Positions 1 to 7,983 of a stretch of 64,000 bases of DNA are shown here, in pieces. Under the pieces are notes generated by a model. The model was not told the origin of the DNA and made no database searches. It saw only the letters and a program-made list of their open reading frames with translations. Positions within the stretch are counted from its first letter, which is position 1; every line of letters starts with the position of its first letter. The position numbers and the translations under genes are program-made. Origin of the DNA: Mesorhizobium sp. LSJC280B00 (GTDB taxonomy: Bacteria; Pseudomonadota; Alphaproteobacteria; Rhizobiales; Rhizobiaceae); assembly GCF_000502835.1 (NCBI RefSeq), contig NZ_AYVL01000016.1, forward strand, positions 92,216 to 156,215. Direction: 5' to 3'.

Positions 1-303
1 GCGGTCGAGCGAGGAATTGATCGTATCGGCCGCCACGCCGGCAAGGCGCAATGCGGCGACCTGATCCTGCATCAGGGCCACCAGCGGCGAAACGACAATG
101 GTGAGCCCGCCCAGCACCAGCGCCGGGACCTGGTAGCAGAGCGATTTGCCGGCGCCGGTCGGCATGACGGCCAGCACATGATGCCCGGCCAGCAGCGCCT
201 CCATCACGGCCGCCTGGCCGAGACGAAAATCATCGAAGCCGAATACATCCTTGAGGACGCGCCGCTTGGAATCCTCTGCCGGGATGCTCGCTGCTGCCTG
301 CAT
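1..303 (-). CDS. recQ: ATP-dependent DNA helicase RecQ, N-terminal part (cut by window edge)
   Basis: Only the first 101 codons are present; the gene continues beyond position 1. The product is a 3'-5' superfamily 2 DNA helicase used in recombination and repair. The visible part starts MQAAASIPAEDSKRRVL and contains the RecQ-type Q/motif 0 region (FGFDDFRLGQ), the Walker A motif MPTGAGKSLCYQ around residue 50 and motif Ia (VVSPLVALMQDQV). These are specific enough to separate RecQ from other DEAD/DEAH helicases. The ATG at 301-303 is the only start consistent with family length. Nothing can be said about the helicase core beyond motif Ia or the HRDC end. Confidence 0.93.
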   Translation of the reverse strand, partial: MQAAASIPAEDSKRRVLKDVFGFDDFRLGQAAVMEALLAGHHVLAVMPTGAGKSLCYQVPALVLGGLTIVVSPLVALMQDQVAALRLAGVAADTINSSLDR

Positions 304-666
304 TACAGAACTTTCGGGGACACGACCTGCCGAAATTCGCCGGCGAATCGCCAGGTGATTGCCTGGACAGCAGATTCGAACATTTATCGACCCCTCTGGT
401 CCTGTCCGGGGCACCGCCTGAGGCGAACTTCTCTCTCATTGGCCGATATCAGACCGTCGTTCCAGCCCCCTATTCGCTTTGGCTGTGAATATCGCACCGC
501 CTCGGAGCGGTTAATCCTATCTTCACCATCATTCGGCAGGTTCAGGTTCTGCGGTGATGTTTTGAGTACCGCGGCGCCACAAGCGCCCAGGCAACACGCC
601 CGCGCCTCTCCGGAGGCGCGGGTTTTTCGTTCCGAGAACCGGCTGCCTGATCTTCGGGCCCGCAGC
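304..666. other. intergenic region recQ / kdgF-like, no protein gene seen
   Basis: About 360 bases separate the recQ start from the end of the cupin gene. Long open frames cross it on both strands, but they run through the neighbouring genes antisense and look like GC-driven shadows. The only clear element is a plus-strand hairpin followed by T residues at 599-627. A local hairpin (TCACC...GGTGA, about 521-556) also lies on the plus strand. The region may hold the recQ promoter and possibly a plus-strand non-coding RNA. Confidence 0.5.
599..627 (+). terminator. Rho-independent terminator on the plus strand with no obvious gene upstream
   Basis: A perfect 10-bp stem (CCCGCGCCTC / GAGGCGCGGG) with a TCCG loop is followed directly by TTTTT on the plus strand. 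On the minus strand the stem is followed by CGTGTTG, so it does not look like the terminator of the leftward uronate operon. No plus-strand protein gene precedes it within 300 bases, which suggests an unrecognised transcript. Confidence 0.6.
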
Positions 667-1005
667 TCAGTCGAGGAAATCGGCGCGGTGCGGCGTGAAG
701 CTGTCGACCAGCCGTCCCGCCTCCAGCGCCTTGACGCCATGGACAAGGTTGGACGGGACGATGAAGCTGCTTCCGGTTTCCAGGACCTCGGTCCTGCCGT
801 CGATGGTGACCTCGAAACGGCCTTCGGCGACGTAGCTTGCCTGGACGTGCGGGTGCGAGTGCAGCGCGCCGACGCCACCCTTGTCGAAACCGAATTCGAC
901 CATCATCAGTTCGTCCGTGTGCAGGAGCACGCGCCGGCGGTTGCCATCCGGCGTCGGCGTCCACGCAGCCTCGCCGGCATGCGAGAAGATTTTGGTTCCG
1001 GTCAT
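667..1005 (-). CDS. kdgF: cupin-domain protein, KdgF-like (unsaturated uronate linearisation)
   Basis: A 112-residue single-domain cupin. Visible metal-binding residues are His49, His51, Gln55 in the cupin 1 motif HSHPHVQASYVAEG and His89 in SNLVHGV. This is the HxH...Q...H pattern of KdgF, which opens 4,5-unsaturated galacturonate or glucuronate to 5-keto-4-deoxyuronate. The ATG at 1005 is preferred to the TTG two codons upstream because GGTGAG lies at proper spacing only for the ATG. It is the last gene of the uxaC-TRAP-gntR-kduI-kduD operon, 24 bases after kduD, and would supply the KduI substrate. Small cupins are hard to assign alone, so the function rests largely on context. Confidence 0.8.
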   Translation of the reverse strand: MTGTKIFSHAGEAAWTPTPDGNRRRVLLHTDELMMVEFGFDKGGVGALHSHPHVQASYVAEGRFEVTIDGRTEVLETGSSFIVPSNLVHGVKALEAGRLVDSFTPHRADFLD

Positions 1006-1029
1006 CGCCAAACTCTCACCTTTTGTTGT

Positions 1030-1797
1030 TCATCGTGCCAGCCAGCCGCCGTCCACCGGCACCACCGCGCCGTGCATGTAGTTGGACGCCGGCGCCAGCA
1101 GGAACACGGCTGCGTCGCCGATGTCTTCCGGCGCGCCCCAGCGCCCGGCCGGAATGCGCGCCAGGATTGAAGCGCTGCGGTCGGGATCGGTGCGCAGCGC
1201 CTCGGTGTTGTTGGTCTCGATATAGCCTGGCGCAATGCCATTGACGTTGATGCCCTTTGCCGCCCATTCGCATGCAAGCAGCCGGGTGATACCGAGCACG
1301 CCATGTTTGGAGGCGGTGTAGGAGGCGACGCGAATGCCGCCCTGAAAGCTCAGCACCGAAGCGATGTTGACGATCTTGCCACGCCGCCCCGGGTCGGCAA
1401 GCACGCGCCTGGCAAAACTCTGGCTGAGGAAGAACACCGTCTTCAGATTGACGCCGATGACGTCATCCCAGTCGGCTTCGGTGAGGTCGACCGCATCGGC
1501 ACGCCGGATGATGCCCGCATTGTTGACCAGGCCGTCGAGCGGCCCGGTGCCGTCCCAGACGCGGTCAAGCATCGCCTGGGCGGCGGCATCGTCGCCAAGG
1601 TCGCAGCGGACCGCCTCGAAGCGCCCGCCGGCCGCTTCAATCCTCTCCGCCGTCTCGTCCATCGCCGACCGGCCGACGCCGACCACCGCGCCACCGGCGC
1701 GCGCGATCGACACGGCGATGCCCTGGCCGATGCCGGTATTGGCGCCGGTGACGAGGATGCGCTTGCCGGCAAGGCTGAAGGCCGAGAGATCGCTCAC
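1030..1797 (-). CDS. kduD: 2-dehydro-3-deoxy-D-gluconate 5-dehydrogenase (SDR family)
   Basis: A 255-residue short-chain dehydrogenase. It carries the glycine-rich nucleotide-binding motif TGANTGIGQG (residues 17-26), the NNAG motif and the catalytic YTASK motif at about residue 155-160. KduD reduces 3-deoxy-D-glycero-2,5-hexodiulosonate to 2-keto-3-deoxygluconate (KDG). The start is the GTG at 1797, whose GTGA overlaps the kduI stop codon by four bases, which indicates translational coupling. Family length (about 250) fits this start; a longer open frame upstream overlaps kduI and is rejected. The assignment is strong because kduI is immediately upstream. Confidence 0.93.
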   Translation of the reverse strand: MSDLSAFSLAGKRILVTGANTGIGQGIAVSIARAGGAVVGVGRSAMDETAERIEAAGGRFEAVRCDLGDDAAAQAMLDRVWDGTGPLDGLVNNAGIIRRADAVDLTEADWDDVIGVNLKTVFFLSQSFARRVLADPGRRGKIVNIASVLSFQGGIRVASYTASKHGVLGITRLLACEWAAKGINVNGIAPGYIETNNTEALRTDPDRSASILARIPAGRWGAPEDIGDAAVFLLAPASNYMHGAVVPVDGGWLAR

Positions 1798-2651
1798 TTG
1801 AGCTCCTCCATCGCCACCAGGTCGACATCGGTATAGTCGACATTGTCGCCGGCCATCGCCCAGATGAAGGCGTAGTTCGAGGTGCCGGCGCCCGAATGGA
1901 TCGACCATCCCGGCGACAGCACCGCCTCCTCGTTGCGCATGACGAGATGGCGCGTTTCGTCCGGTTCGCCCATGAAATGAAACACCCGCGCCGCCTCCGG
2001 CAGGTCGAAATAGAGATAGGCCTCCATGCGCCGGTCATGCACATGGCATGGCATGGTGTTCCAGACCGAACCGGAGGCAAGCTGCGTCATGCCGACGACA
2101 AGCTGACAGGTCTTTACCCCATCGGCATGGATGAACTGGAAGATCGAGCGCTCGTTGGAGGTTGCCTGGCTGCCGAGATCGAGCCGCTTGGCATCGCCGA
2201 TGCGGATCAGCCGGTTGGGATGGCTCTGATGCGCCGGCGCGCTGAGCAGGTAGAACTTAGCCGGCGCTGCCGGATTGGTCGCAGCGAACGACACCTCATC
2301 CGTGCCCATGCCGAGATAGAGCATGTCGCGTGCCTGCAGCTCGTAGGATTGGCCGCCGGCTTTGACGACGCCTGCACCGGCGATGTTGACGATGATCATC
2401 TCACGGCGGTCAAGAAAATTCTTGGTCCCGGTCGGCTTGATCGCCTGCAGCGGCAGCGGTGTACCGGCGGGCATGGCGCCGCCGACGATCATGCGGTCGT
2501 AATGGGTGTAGGTCAGGCCGATGCGGCCGGGCTGGAACAAGTCCTCGATCAGGAAATTGTGTCGCAGCTCGTCCGTTCCCATGGCTGCGGCAGAAACAGG
2601 ATCGATGGCGAAGCGGGAGGTGAAATCCGTATGATTGTCAGTGTGATTCAT
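1794..2651 (-). CDS. kduI: 5-dehydro-4-deoxy-D-glucuronate isomerase
   Basis: A 285-residue cupin-fold isomerase that converts 5-keto-4-deoxyuronate to 3-deoxy-D-glycero-2,5-hexodiulosonate, the KduD substrate. The metal-binding segment CHVHDRRMEAYLYFDLPE lies around residues 195-215 and is typical of KduI, as are the motifs TGTKNFLDRREMIIVN and GWSIHSGAGTSNYAFIW. The ATG at 2651 gives a length close to the family norm of about 280. It lies 28 bases after the GntR-type regulator gene and overlaps kduD. Confidence 0.95.
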   Translation of the reverse strand: MNHTDNHTDFTSRFAIDPVSAAAMGTDELRHNFLIEDLFQPGRIGLTYTHYDRMIVGGAMPAGTPLPLQAIKPTGTKNFLDRREMIIVNIAGAGVVKAGGQSYELQARDMLYLGMGTDEVSFAATNPAAPAKFYLLSAPAHQSHPNRLIRIGDAKRLDLGSQATSNERSIFQFIHADGVKTCQLVVGMTQLASGSVWNTMPCHVHDRRMEAYLYFDLPEAARVFHFMGEPDETRHLVMRNEEAVLSPGWSIHSGAGTSNYAFIWAMAGDNVDYTDVDLVAMEELK

Positions 2652-2679
2652 TGCTGTCCCATGGGGCTGCCTCAATTGC

Positions 2680-3456
2680 TTATTCCGTTGCCGCGGCCTT
2701 GACCGAGTCGGCATAAAAAACCTGGCGCGCGTGCAGGCGCTCGCGATAGCGCTGCTGGCTGGCACCGAGATGCCCGCGCATCGCCTCCCGCGCCGCCTCG
2801 GCATCGCCTGCCGAGATGGCGTTGAGGATCATCAGGTGTTCGCGCTGCAGGCCGCGCTGGTAGGCGTCGGACTGCGCGAACTCGGTCGACCAGGGCGAGG
2901 TCACATCGCAAGGAATAGCGCGCCGGCCGAGCACGTCGAGCATCTCGACATAGAACGGATTGTTGGTGGCGCTGGCGATTGCGCGGTGGAAGGCAAGGTC
3001 GGCCGGTCCAGTCGGCTCGCTGTTGAGGAGCAGCCGTTCGAACTCGAAGAAGGCTTCCTGGATTGCCGCTTCCTGCGCGGCGTTGCGCCGGATGGCGGCG
3101 AGCCCGGCGGATTCGATCTCGATCGCCAACCTGACTTCGAGCACGTTGAGGGCAATCGAATCCTTGCTGCCCATCTCCGCTGCCAGAGCACCGAACGCTG
3201 TCGAGATATGTTCGGTCACGAAAACGCCGGCGCCTTGGCGCGGCTCGACCAGGCCGTCCGCGGCAAGCTTGGCCAGCGCCTCGCGTATCACGGTGCGGCT
3301 GACCCCGAAGGTTTCCGTCAGCTGGCCCTCGGTCGGCAGCTTTTGCCCAGGCTGGATCTCGCCCGCCTGCAGCTGCTTGCGGATCGCCGCGACGACGGTT
3401 TCCGAAAGCTTCGGTCTTCGTTCGACGCGGAGCCCGACGGCCGTGTCCGATGCCAT
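2680..3456 (-). CDS. GntR/FadR-family transcriptional regulator of the uronate operon
   Basis: A 258-residue regulator. An N-terminal winged helix (about residues 15-80; KLPTEGQLTETFGVSRTVIREALAKLAADGLVEPRQGAGVFV) is followed by an all-helical FCD ligand-binding domain with the usual Asp/His residues (DLAFHRAIA). This is the FadR subgroup to which UxuR, ExuR and KdgR-type uronate regulators belong. The ATG at 3456 is used because the open frame upstream runs into dctM and a purine-rich GGGGGT lies before it. It sits 10 bases after dctM inside the operon, so it probably autoregulates together with the catabolic genes. The inverted repeat at 7855-7889 is a candidate operator. Confidence 0.88.
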   Translation of the reverse strand: MASDTAVGLRVERRPKLSETVVAAIRKQLQAGEIQPGQKLPTEGQLTETFGVSRTVIREALAKLAADGLVEPRQGAGVFVTEHISTAFGALAAEMGSKDSIALNVLEVRLAIEIESAGLAAIRRNAAQEAAIQEAFFEFERLLLNSEPTGPADLAFHRAIASATNNPFYVEMLDVLGRRAIPCDVTSPWSTEFAQSDAYQRGLQREHLMILNAISAGDAEAAREAMRGHLGASQQRYRERLHARQVFYADSVKAAATE

Positions 3457-3466
3457 GTCGCACCCC

Positions 3467-4747
3467 CTATTTGAAGACGCTCGGCAGCCATAGCGAAATG
3501 GCCGGAATGTAAGTGACGAGCGCCAGCACCACGAGGCCTGCGCCATAGAATGGCCAGATCGAGCGCATCGATTCCCAGACGGATATCTTGCCCACTGCGC
3601 ATGCCACGAACTGCACTGCGCCCACCGGCGGCGTGTTCAGCCCGATGCCGAAATTGAGGATCATGATGACGCCGAAATGCACCGGATCGACGCCGTAGGC
3701 CTGCGCCACGGGCAGGAAGATAGGCGTGCAAATGATGATCGTCGGCCCCATGTCCATGAACGTGCCGAGGAACAGCATCAAGAGGTTGAGCAGGAGAAGC
3801 ACAACCAGCGGATCGTCCGAGATCGCGTTCATGGAGGCTATCAACGCTGCCGGCACTTTCAGGAAGGCCATCAGCCACGAGAACGCCGCCGCCATGCCGA
3901 TGATGAGCAGCACCATAGCCGTGGTGCGCACGGCGCCATGGGTGGCATGAACGAACCCTTCCCAGGTCATCTGCCGGTAAACGAAGACGGTCACGAGCAG
4001 CGCATAGATGACGGCGATACAGGAACTCTCGGTGGCGGTGAAGACGCCCGATCGCACGCCGCCGAAGATGATCGCGATCAGCAGCAGGCCGGGCACGGCG
4101 ACGGCGAAAAGATGCGCGACCGCGGTGAAGCCCGGAAACGCCTCGGTCGGATAGCCGCGGGAGCGCGCCACGATATAGGCGGTGACCATCAGCGACAGGG
4201 CCAGTAGCAGGCCCGGGATGATACCGGCCGTGAACAGATCGGCGATGGAGATCTTTCCGCCTGCCGAGATCGAGTAGATGATCATGTTGTGCGACGGCGG
4301 CAGCAGCAGCGCGATCAGTGCCGCCATCGACGTGACGTTGACGGCGTAGTCCGCTCCATATCCACGCGCCTTCATCTGCGGGATCATCAGGCCGCCTACC
4401 GCCGCTGCCTCCGCAACCGCTGAGCCGGAAATGCCGCCGAACAGTGTAGCGGTTGCAATGTTGACCTGGCCGAGGCCGCCGCGCAAATGGCCGACGAGCG
4501 AGCCAGCGAAGGCAACGATCTTGCTGGCGATGCCGCCGCGCACCATCAAGTCGCCGGCGTAGATGAAAAACGGAATGGCCAGCAGCGAAAAGACGCTCAT
4601 GCCGGAATTCAGGCGCTGGAACACGATGAGCGGCGGCAGGCCCATATAGAGGACGGTGGCGAGGCTTGCGACGCCGAGGCAGAAAGCGATCGGCGTGCCG
4701 ATAAGCATCAGCAGGGTGAAGACGCCGAAGAGAATCCACAGTTCCAT
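3467..4747 (-). CDS. dctM: TRAP transporter large permease (DctM family)
   Basis: A 426-residue membrane protein with about twelve hydrophobic segments. DctM-family features are visible, including SGSAVAEAAAVGGLMIPQMKARGY and an NFGIGLNTPPVG motif near the C terminus. It forms the ion-driven channel of a tripartite TRAP importer with DctQ (4 bases upstream) and the periplasmic DctP. Embedded between the uronate isomerase and KduI/KduD genes, the transporter probably imports hexuronates or unsaturated uronide monomers; the exact substrate cannot be read from the sequence. Confidence 0.93.
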   Translation of the reverse strand: MELWILFGVFTLLMLIGTPIAFCLGVASLATVLYMGLPPLIVFQRLNSGMSVFSLLAIPFFIYAGDLMVRGGIASKIVAFAGSLVGHLRGGLGQVNIATATLFGGISGSAVAEAAAVGGLMIPQMKARGYGADYAVNVTSMAALIALLLPPSHNMIIYSISAGGKISIADLFTAGIIPGLLLALSLMVTAYIVARSRGYPTEAFPGFTAVAHLFAVAVPGLLLIAIIFGGVRSGVFTATESSCIAVIYALLVTVFVYRQMTWEGFVHATHGAVRTTAMVLLIIGMAAAFSWLMAFLKVPAALIASMNAISDDPLVVLLLLNLLMLFLGTFMDMGPTIIICTPIFLPVAQAYGVDPVHFGVIMILNFGIGLNTPPVGAVQFVACAVGKISVWESMRSIWPFYGAGLVVLALVTYIPAISLWLPSVFK

Positions 4748-4751
4748 GGCG

Positions 4752-5330
4752 TCAGACCTTCACGTTGGCGGTGTCGAGTTCGGCCGCGACTTCGGCCGGC
4801 GGCAGTTCATCGAGGGCATCGTCGATCGGCGCGCCGGAGAGGCGAAGCACGATGCGCTCCAGCGTGAAGAGCACGATGAGCGCGCCTCCCGCGACAAGCG
4901 GGACATAGTCCCAGCCCCCCGATATGCCGAGTGACGGCAAGACGGAGCCCCAGGTCAATGCGACCAGCTGGCTGCCATACCAGATCATGCCGATGCCGAA
5001 GGCGAGCGCGACAATATCCGAAATCATCCGCAGCCAGCGCTTGCCGCCTTTCGGCAGCACGTAGAGCAGGACGTCGAAGCCAAGATGGTAGTTCTCGCGA
5101 ACGCCGACGGCAGCGCCGAGGAAAATGAACCAGCTCATCAGCATCACCGAGCCGGGCTCGGTCCAGCTCGGCGAGCGGTTCAGAACATAGCGGCCGAACA
5201 CCTGCCAGGCGACGAACGCGGTCATCAGCACCAGCCCGATGCCGGCGATCGACAGCGCCGCCGTGCTGACGCGCGACATCACTTGCGCGACGCCGGACAG
5301 GAGCGGTGTTGGTTTTGGGCTGGAAGTCAC
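4752..5330 (-). CDS. dctQ: TRAP transporter small permease (DctQ family)
   Basis: A 192-residue protein with four predicted membrane segments and the DctQ signature WQVFGRYVLNRSPSWTEPGSVMLMSWFIFLGAAVG. The start is the GTG at 5330, preceded by GGGGAG at normal spacing. It lies between dctP (52 bases) and dctM (4 bases) in the same operon. It stabilises the DctM subunit at the inner membrane. Confidence 0.93.
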   Translation of the reverse strand: MTSSPKPTPLLSGVAQVMSRVSTAALSIAGIGLVLMTAFVAWQVFGRYVLNRSPSWTEPGSVMLMSWFIFLGAAVGVRENYHLGFDVLLYVLPKGGKRWLRMISDIVALAFGIGMIWYGSQLVALTWGSVLPSLGISGGWDYVPLVAGGALIVLFTLERIVLRLSGAPIDDALDELPPAEVAAELDTANVKV

Positions 5331-5382
5331 CGGTTTTCTCCCCAGGAGGATGGCGGCACGGAATGTCCGCGCCGCCGCTTGA

Positions 5383-6360
5383 TCACTGCACGGCCTTGAT
5401 GGCTTCGACCATGGCCTTCAGCTTGTCGTCCTTGACGTGCTTCTCGTAGACCGGCCCCATCGCGTCGATGAAGGGCTGCTTGTCCGGCGTCGTGATCTGC
5501 GAACCGGCCGCCTCGACCTTGGCGCGCGATTCCTTGACCTTGGCGGTCCACAGCTCGCGCTGCTTGGCGACGCTTTCCTTGGCGGCCGCCTTGAAGATCG
5601 CCTGGTCTTCCGGCGTCAGCTTGTCCCAGCTCGACTTCGCCATGACGAAGGCTTCCGGCACCATCGTATGCTCGTCGAGCGAATAGTATTTGGCGACTTC
5701 CGCGTGCTTGGCGGTGTCGTAGCTCGGAAAATTGTTCTCCGCGCCGTCGATCACCCCGGTCTCGATCGCCGAATACACCTCGCCATACGGCATCGGCGTC
5801 GCGTTGGCGCCGAGTGCCGCCACCATGTCGACGAAGATGTCGGACTGGATGACGCGGAACTTCATGCCGGCCATGTCGGCTACGGTGTTGATCGGCTTCT
5901 TCGAATTGTAGAAGGAGCGCGAGCCGCCGTCGTAAAAGGCGAGCAGCACCAGCCCGACCTGGTCGAACGCCGCCGCGATCTGGTCGCCGATCGCCCCGTC
6001 CATGACCTTGTGCATATGCTCTTCCGAACGGAAGATGTAGGGCAGCGAGGGCACGGTGGTCTCCGGGATGAGCCCGTTGAACGGCGCCATCGAGACGCGG
6101 TTGAGATCGATCACGCCGGTACGCACCTGCTCGATCGTGTCCTTTTCCTCGCCGAGTTGCGCGGAAGGATAGATCTCGACCACATAGCGGCCGGCCGTGC
6201 GCTCCTTCACCAGCTCGCCGAAATATTTGACCGCCTCGACCGTCGGATAGCCGTCCGGGTGCGTGTCGGACGAGCGCAGGACCGTCTGGGCGCTTGCCGA
6301 TCCGGCCAGCAGTGCGGCGGCAAGTAGCGTAGCTCCCGCCAATCTCGAAAAATGCAGCAT
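5383..6360 (-). CDS. dctP: TRAP transporter substrate-binding protein (DctP family)
   Basis: A 325-residue periplasmic binding protein. Residues 1-24 form a Sec signal peptide ([24 protein letters not shown], cleavage before Q). The DctP fold is recognisable from [15 protein letters not shown], the segment [48 protein letters not shown] and the conserved arginine in KFRV that contacts the ligand carboxylate in this family. The ATG at 6360 has GGGAGG upstream and starts the signal peptide; the longer frame upstream overlaps uxaC. Context points to hexuronate or unsaturated uronide as ligand. Confidence 0.94.
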   Translation of the reverse strand: MLHFSRLAGATLLAAALLAGSASAQTVLRSSDTHPDGYPTVEAVKYFGELVKERTAGRYVVEIYPSAQLGEEKDTIEQVRTGVIDLNRVSMAPFNGLIPETTVPSLPYIFRSEEHMHKVMDGAIGDQIAAAFDQVGLVLLAFYDGGSRSFYNSKKPINTVADMAGMKFRVIQSDIFVDMVAALGANATPMPYGEVYSAIETGVIDGAENNFPSYDTAKHAEVAKYYSLDEHTMVPEAFVMAKSSWDKLTPEDQAIFKAAAKESVAKQRELWTAKVKESRAKVEAAGSQITTPDKQPFIDAMGPVYEKHVKDDKLKAMVEAIKAVQ

Positions 6361-6398
6361 TGGTTTCCTCCCGTTTTGAACGATGGCGGCAAGCGCCG

Positions 6399-7808
6399 TT
6401 AGAGCCGGTACGCCTGTTTCGCGAGCGTATAGGCAAGTTCCTGCGCCAGCTCGTGCGCCTCGTCCTCGCCGAGCCGATGCTCGGCGACGAGACGCGCCAG
6501 ATATGCGCAATCGACCCGGCGCGCCACATCATGGCGGGCCGGTATGGATGGAAAGGCGCGGGTGTCGTCGTTGAAACCGACGGTGTTGTAGAAACCGGCG
6601 GTTTCGGTGGTCATCTCACGGAACCGGCGCATGCCTTCGGGGCTGTCGTGGAACCACCAGGCCGGCCCGAGCTTCAATGCCGGGTAGACGCCGGCAAGCG
6701 GCGCCAGTTCGCGCGCATAGCTGGTCTCGTCAAGGGTGAAGAGGATGATGGTGAGGTCGCGCTCCAGCCCGACGCAGTCGAGCAGCGGCTTCAGCGCCGT
6801 CACATAATCGGTGCGGGTCGGGATATCGAAGCCTTTGTCCCTGCCGAACCTGTGAAAGATAGAAGGCGAATGATTGCGCCAGGAGCCGGGATGGATCTGC
6901 AGGACCAGCCCGTCGTCGCGGCTCATCTTGGCCATCTCGGTCAGCATCTGGGCGCGAAACAGTTTTCGCTCGCGCTCGTCGTCCGAGCCCCGGCGGATGC
7001 GGTTGAACAGCTCCTGCGCGGCGGCATCCGAGAGATTGGCGGTTTCGGCCGTAGGATGGCCGTGATCGGAGGAAGTCGCGCCGAAACTCTTGAAGAAGGC
7101 GCGCCGCTGGCGGTGCGCCTCGAGATAGCCGGTCCAATTGCCGGTATCGCACCCGGTGATCTCGCCAAGCCGGTCGAGATTGGCCGAGAACCCTTCGAAG
7201 TCGGGATCGACGATCGCATCCGGCCGATAGGCGGTGATGACGCGGCCCTCCCAGCCGCTGTCGCGGATCATCTGGTGCCATCTGAGATCGTCGAGCGCGC
7301 CTTCGGTCGTCGCGATGACTTCAATGTTGAAGCGCTCGAACAGCGCTCGCGGGCGAAAATTCTCCCACTGCAGCAAGGTCGAGATCATATCGTAATGGCG
7401 GTCGGCGGTTGCGGCCGTCAGCGGCTCGTCGATGCCGAACAGATGGGCAAGCACATGGTCGAACCACAGCCGGGTCGGCGTGCCGCGGAACAGGTAATAA
7501 TGCTCGGCGAAGCACCGCCAGATCGTTCTGCCGTCGGTTTCCACCGGCGAGCCGTCAAGCGTCGGCACACCAAGCTCCTCAAGCCGAACGCCCTGGCTGA
7601 ACAGCATGCGGAAAATGTAGTGGTCCGGCACGATCAGCAACTGCGCCGGATCGGGAAACGCCTCGTTGAGCGCATACCAGCGCGGATCGGTGTGGCCGTG
7701 CGGGCTGACGATCGGCAGGTCCTTGACCGCGGCGTAGAGATCACGGGCCAGCGAACGCGGGCGCGCCTCGGCGGCAAACAGCAAATCCGGATCCGTCAAT
7801 GCGGCCAC
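6399..7808 (-). CDS. uxaC: glucuronate / galacturonate isomerase
   Basis: A 469-residue amidohydrolase-fold isomerase that converts D-glucuronate to D-fructuronate and D-galacturonate to D-tagaturonate. The metal-binding segment [17 protein letters not shown] is near residue 35, followed by the UxaC-typical [17 protein letters not shown] and [21 protein letters not shown] near the C terminus. The GTG at 7808 gives the family length (E. coli UxaC is 470) and has GGGAGGA upstream. It is the first gene of the leftward uronate operon and faces uxuB across 175 bases. Confidence 0.95.
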   Translation of the reverse strand: MAALTDPDLLFAAEARPRSLARDLYAAVKDLPIVSPHGHTDPRWYALNEAFPDPAQLLIVPDHYIFRMLFSQGVRLEELGVPTLDGSPVETDGRTIWRCFAEHYYLFRGTPTRLWFDHVLAHLFGIDEPLTAATADRHYDMISTLLQWENFRPRALFERFNIEVIATTEGALDDLRWHQMIRDSGWEGRVITAYRPDAIVDPDFEGFSANLDRLGEITGCDTGNWTGYLEAHRQRRAFFKSFGATSSDHGHPTAETANLSDAAAQELFNRIRRGSDDERERKLFRAQMLTEMAKMSRDDGLVLQIHPGSWRNHSPSIFHRFGRDKGFDIPTRTDYVTALKPLLDCVGLERDLTIILFTLDETSYARELAPLAGVYPALKLGPAWWFHDSPEGMRRFREMTTETAGFYNTVGFNDDTRAFPSIPARHDVARRVDCAYLARLVAEHRLGEDEAHELAQELAYTLAKQAYRL

Positions 7809-7854
7809 GCAAATCCTCCCAATCCGGACATCGGTAGGGTTGGAAAGAAATAAT

Positions 7855-7889
7855 GTCAACATACAAAAACTGGGTTGTTGTATGATGAC
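7855..7889. promoter_or_regulatory. inverted-repeat operator candidate between uxaC and uxuB
   Basis: The arms GTCAACATACAA (7855-7866) and TTGTATGATGAC (7878-7889) match as an inverted repeat at 11 of 12 positions across an 11-base spacer. The repeat lies in the 175-base gap between the two divergent uronate transcription units. It is a plausible binding site for the GntR/FadR-type regulator encoded at 2680-3456. Binding itself is inferred. Confidence 0.5.
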
Positions 7890-7983
7890 TTTTCGTCGGC
7901 CATTGCCCATTGTGCGTGACGGCATCGGGTGTTACGCCGCCTGACAGCAGTGACCCAACAATCTCGATCAGACACGTGGCGCA

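Noticed and set aside
178..1170. 330-codon plus-strand open frame
   Set aside because: It runs antisense through the cupin and kduD genes and through the recQ start; composition is that of a GC-rich shadow frame and no motif is present.
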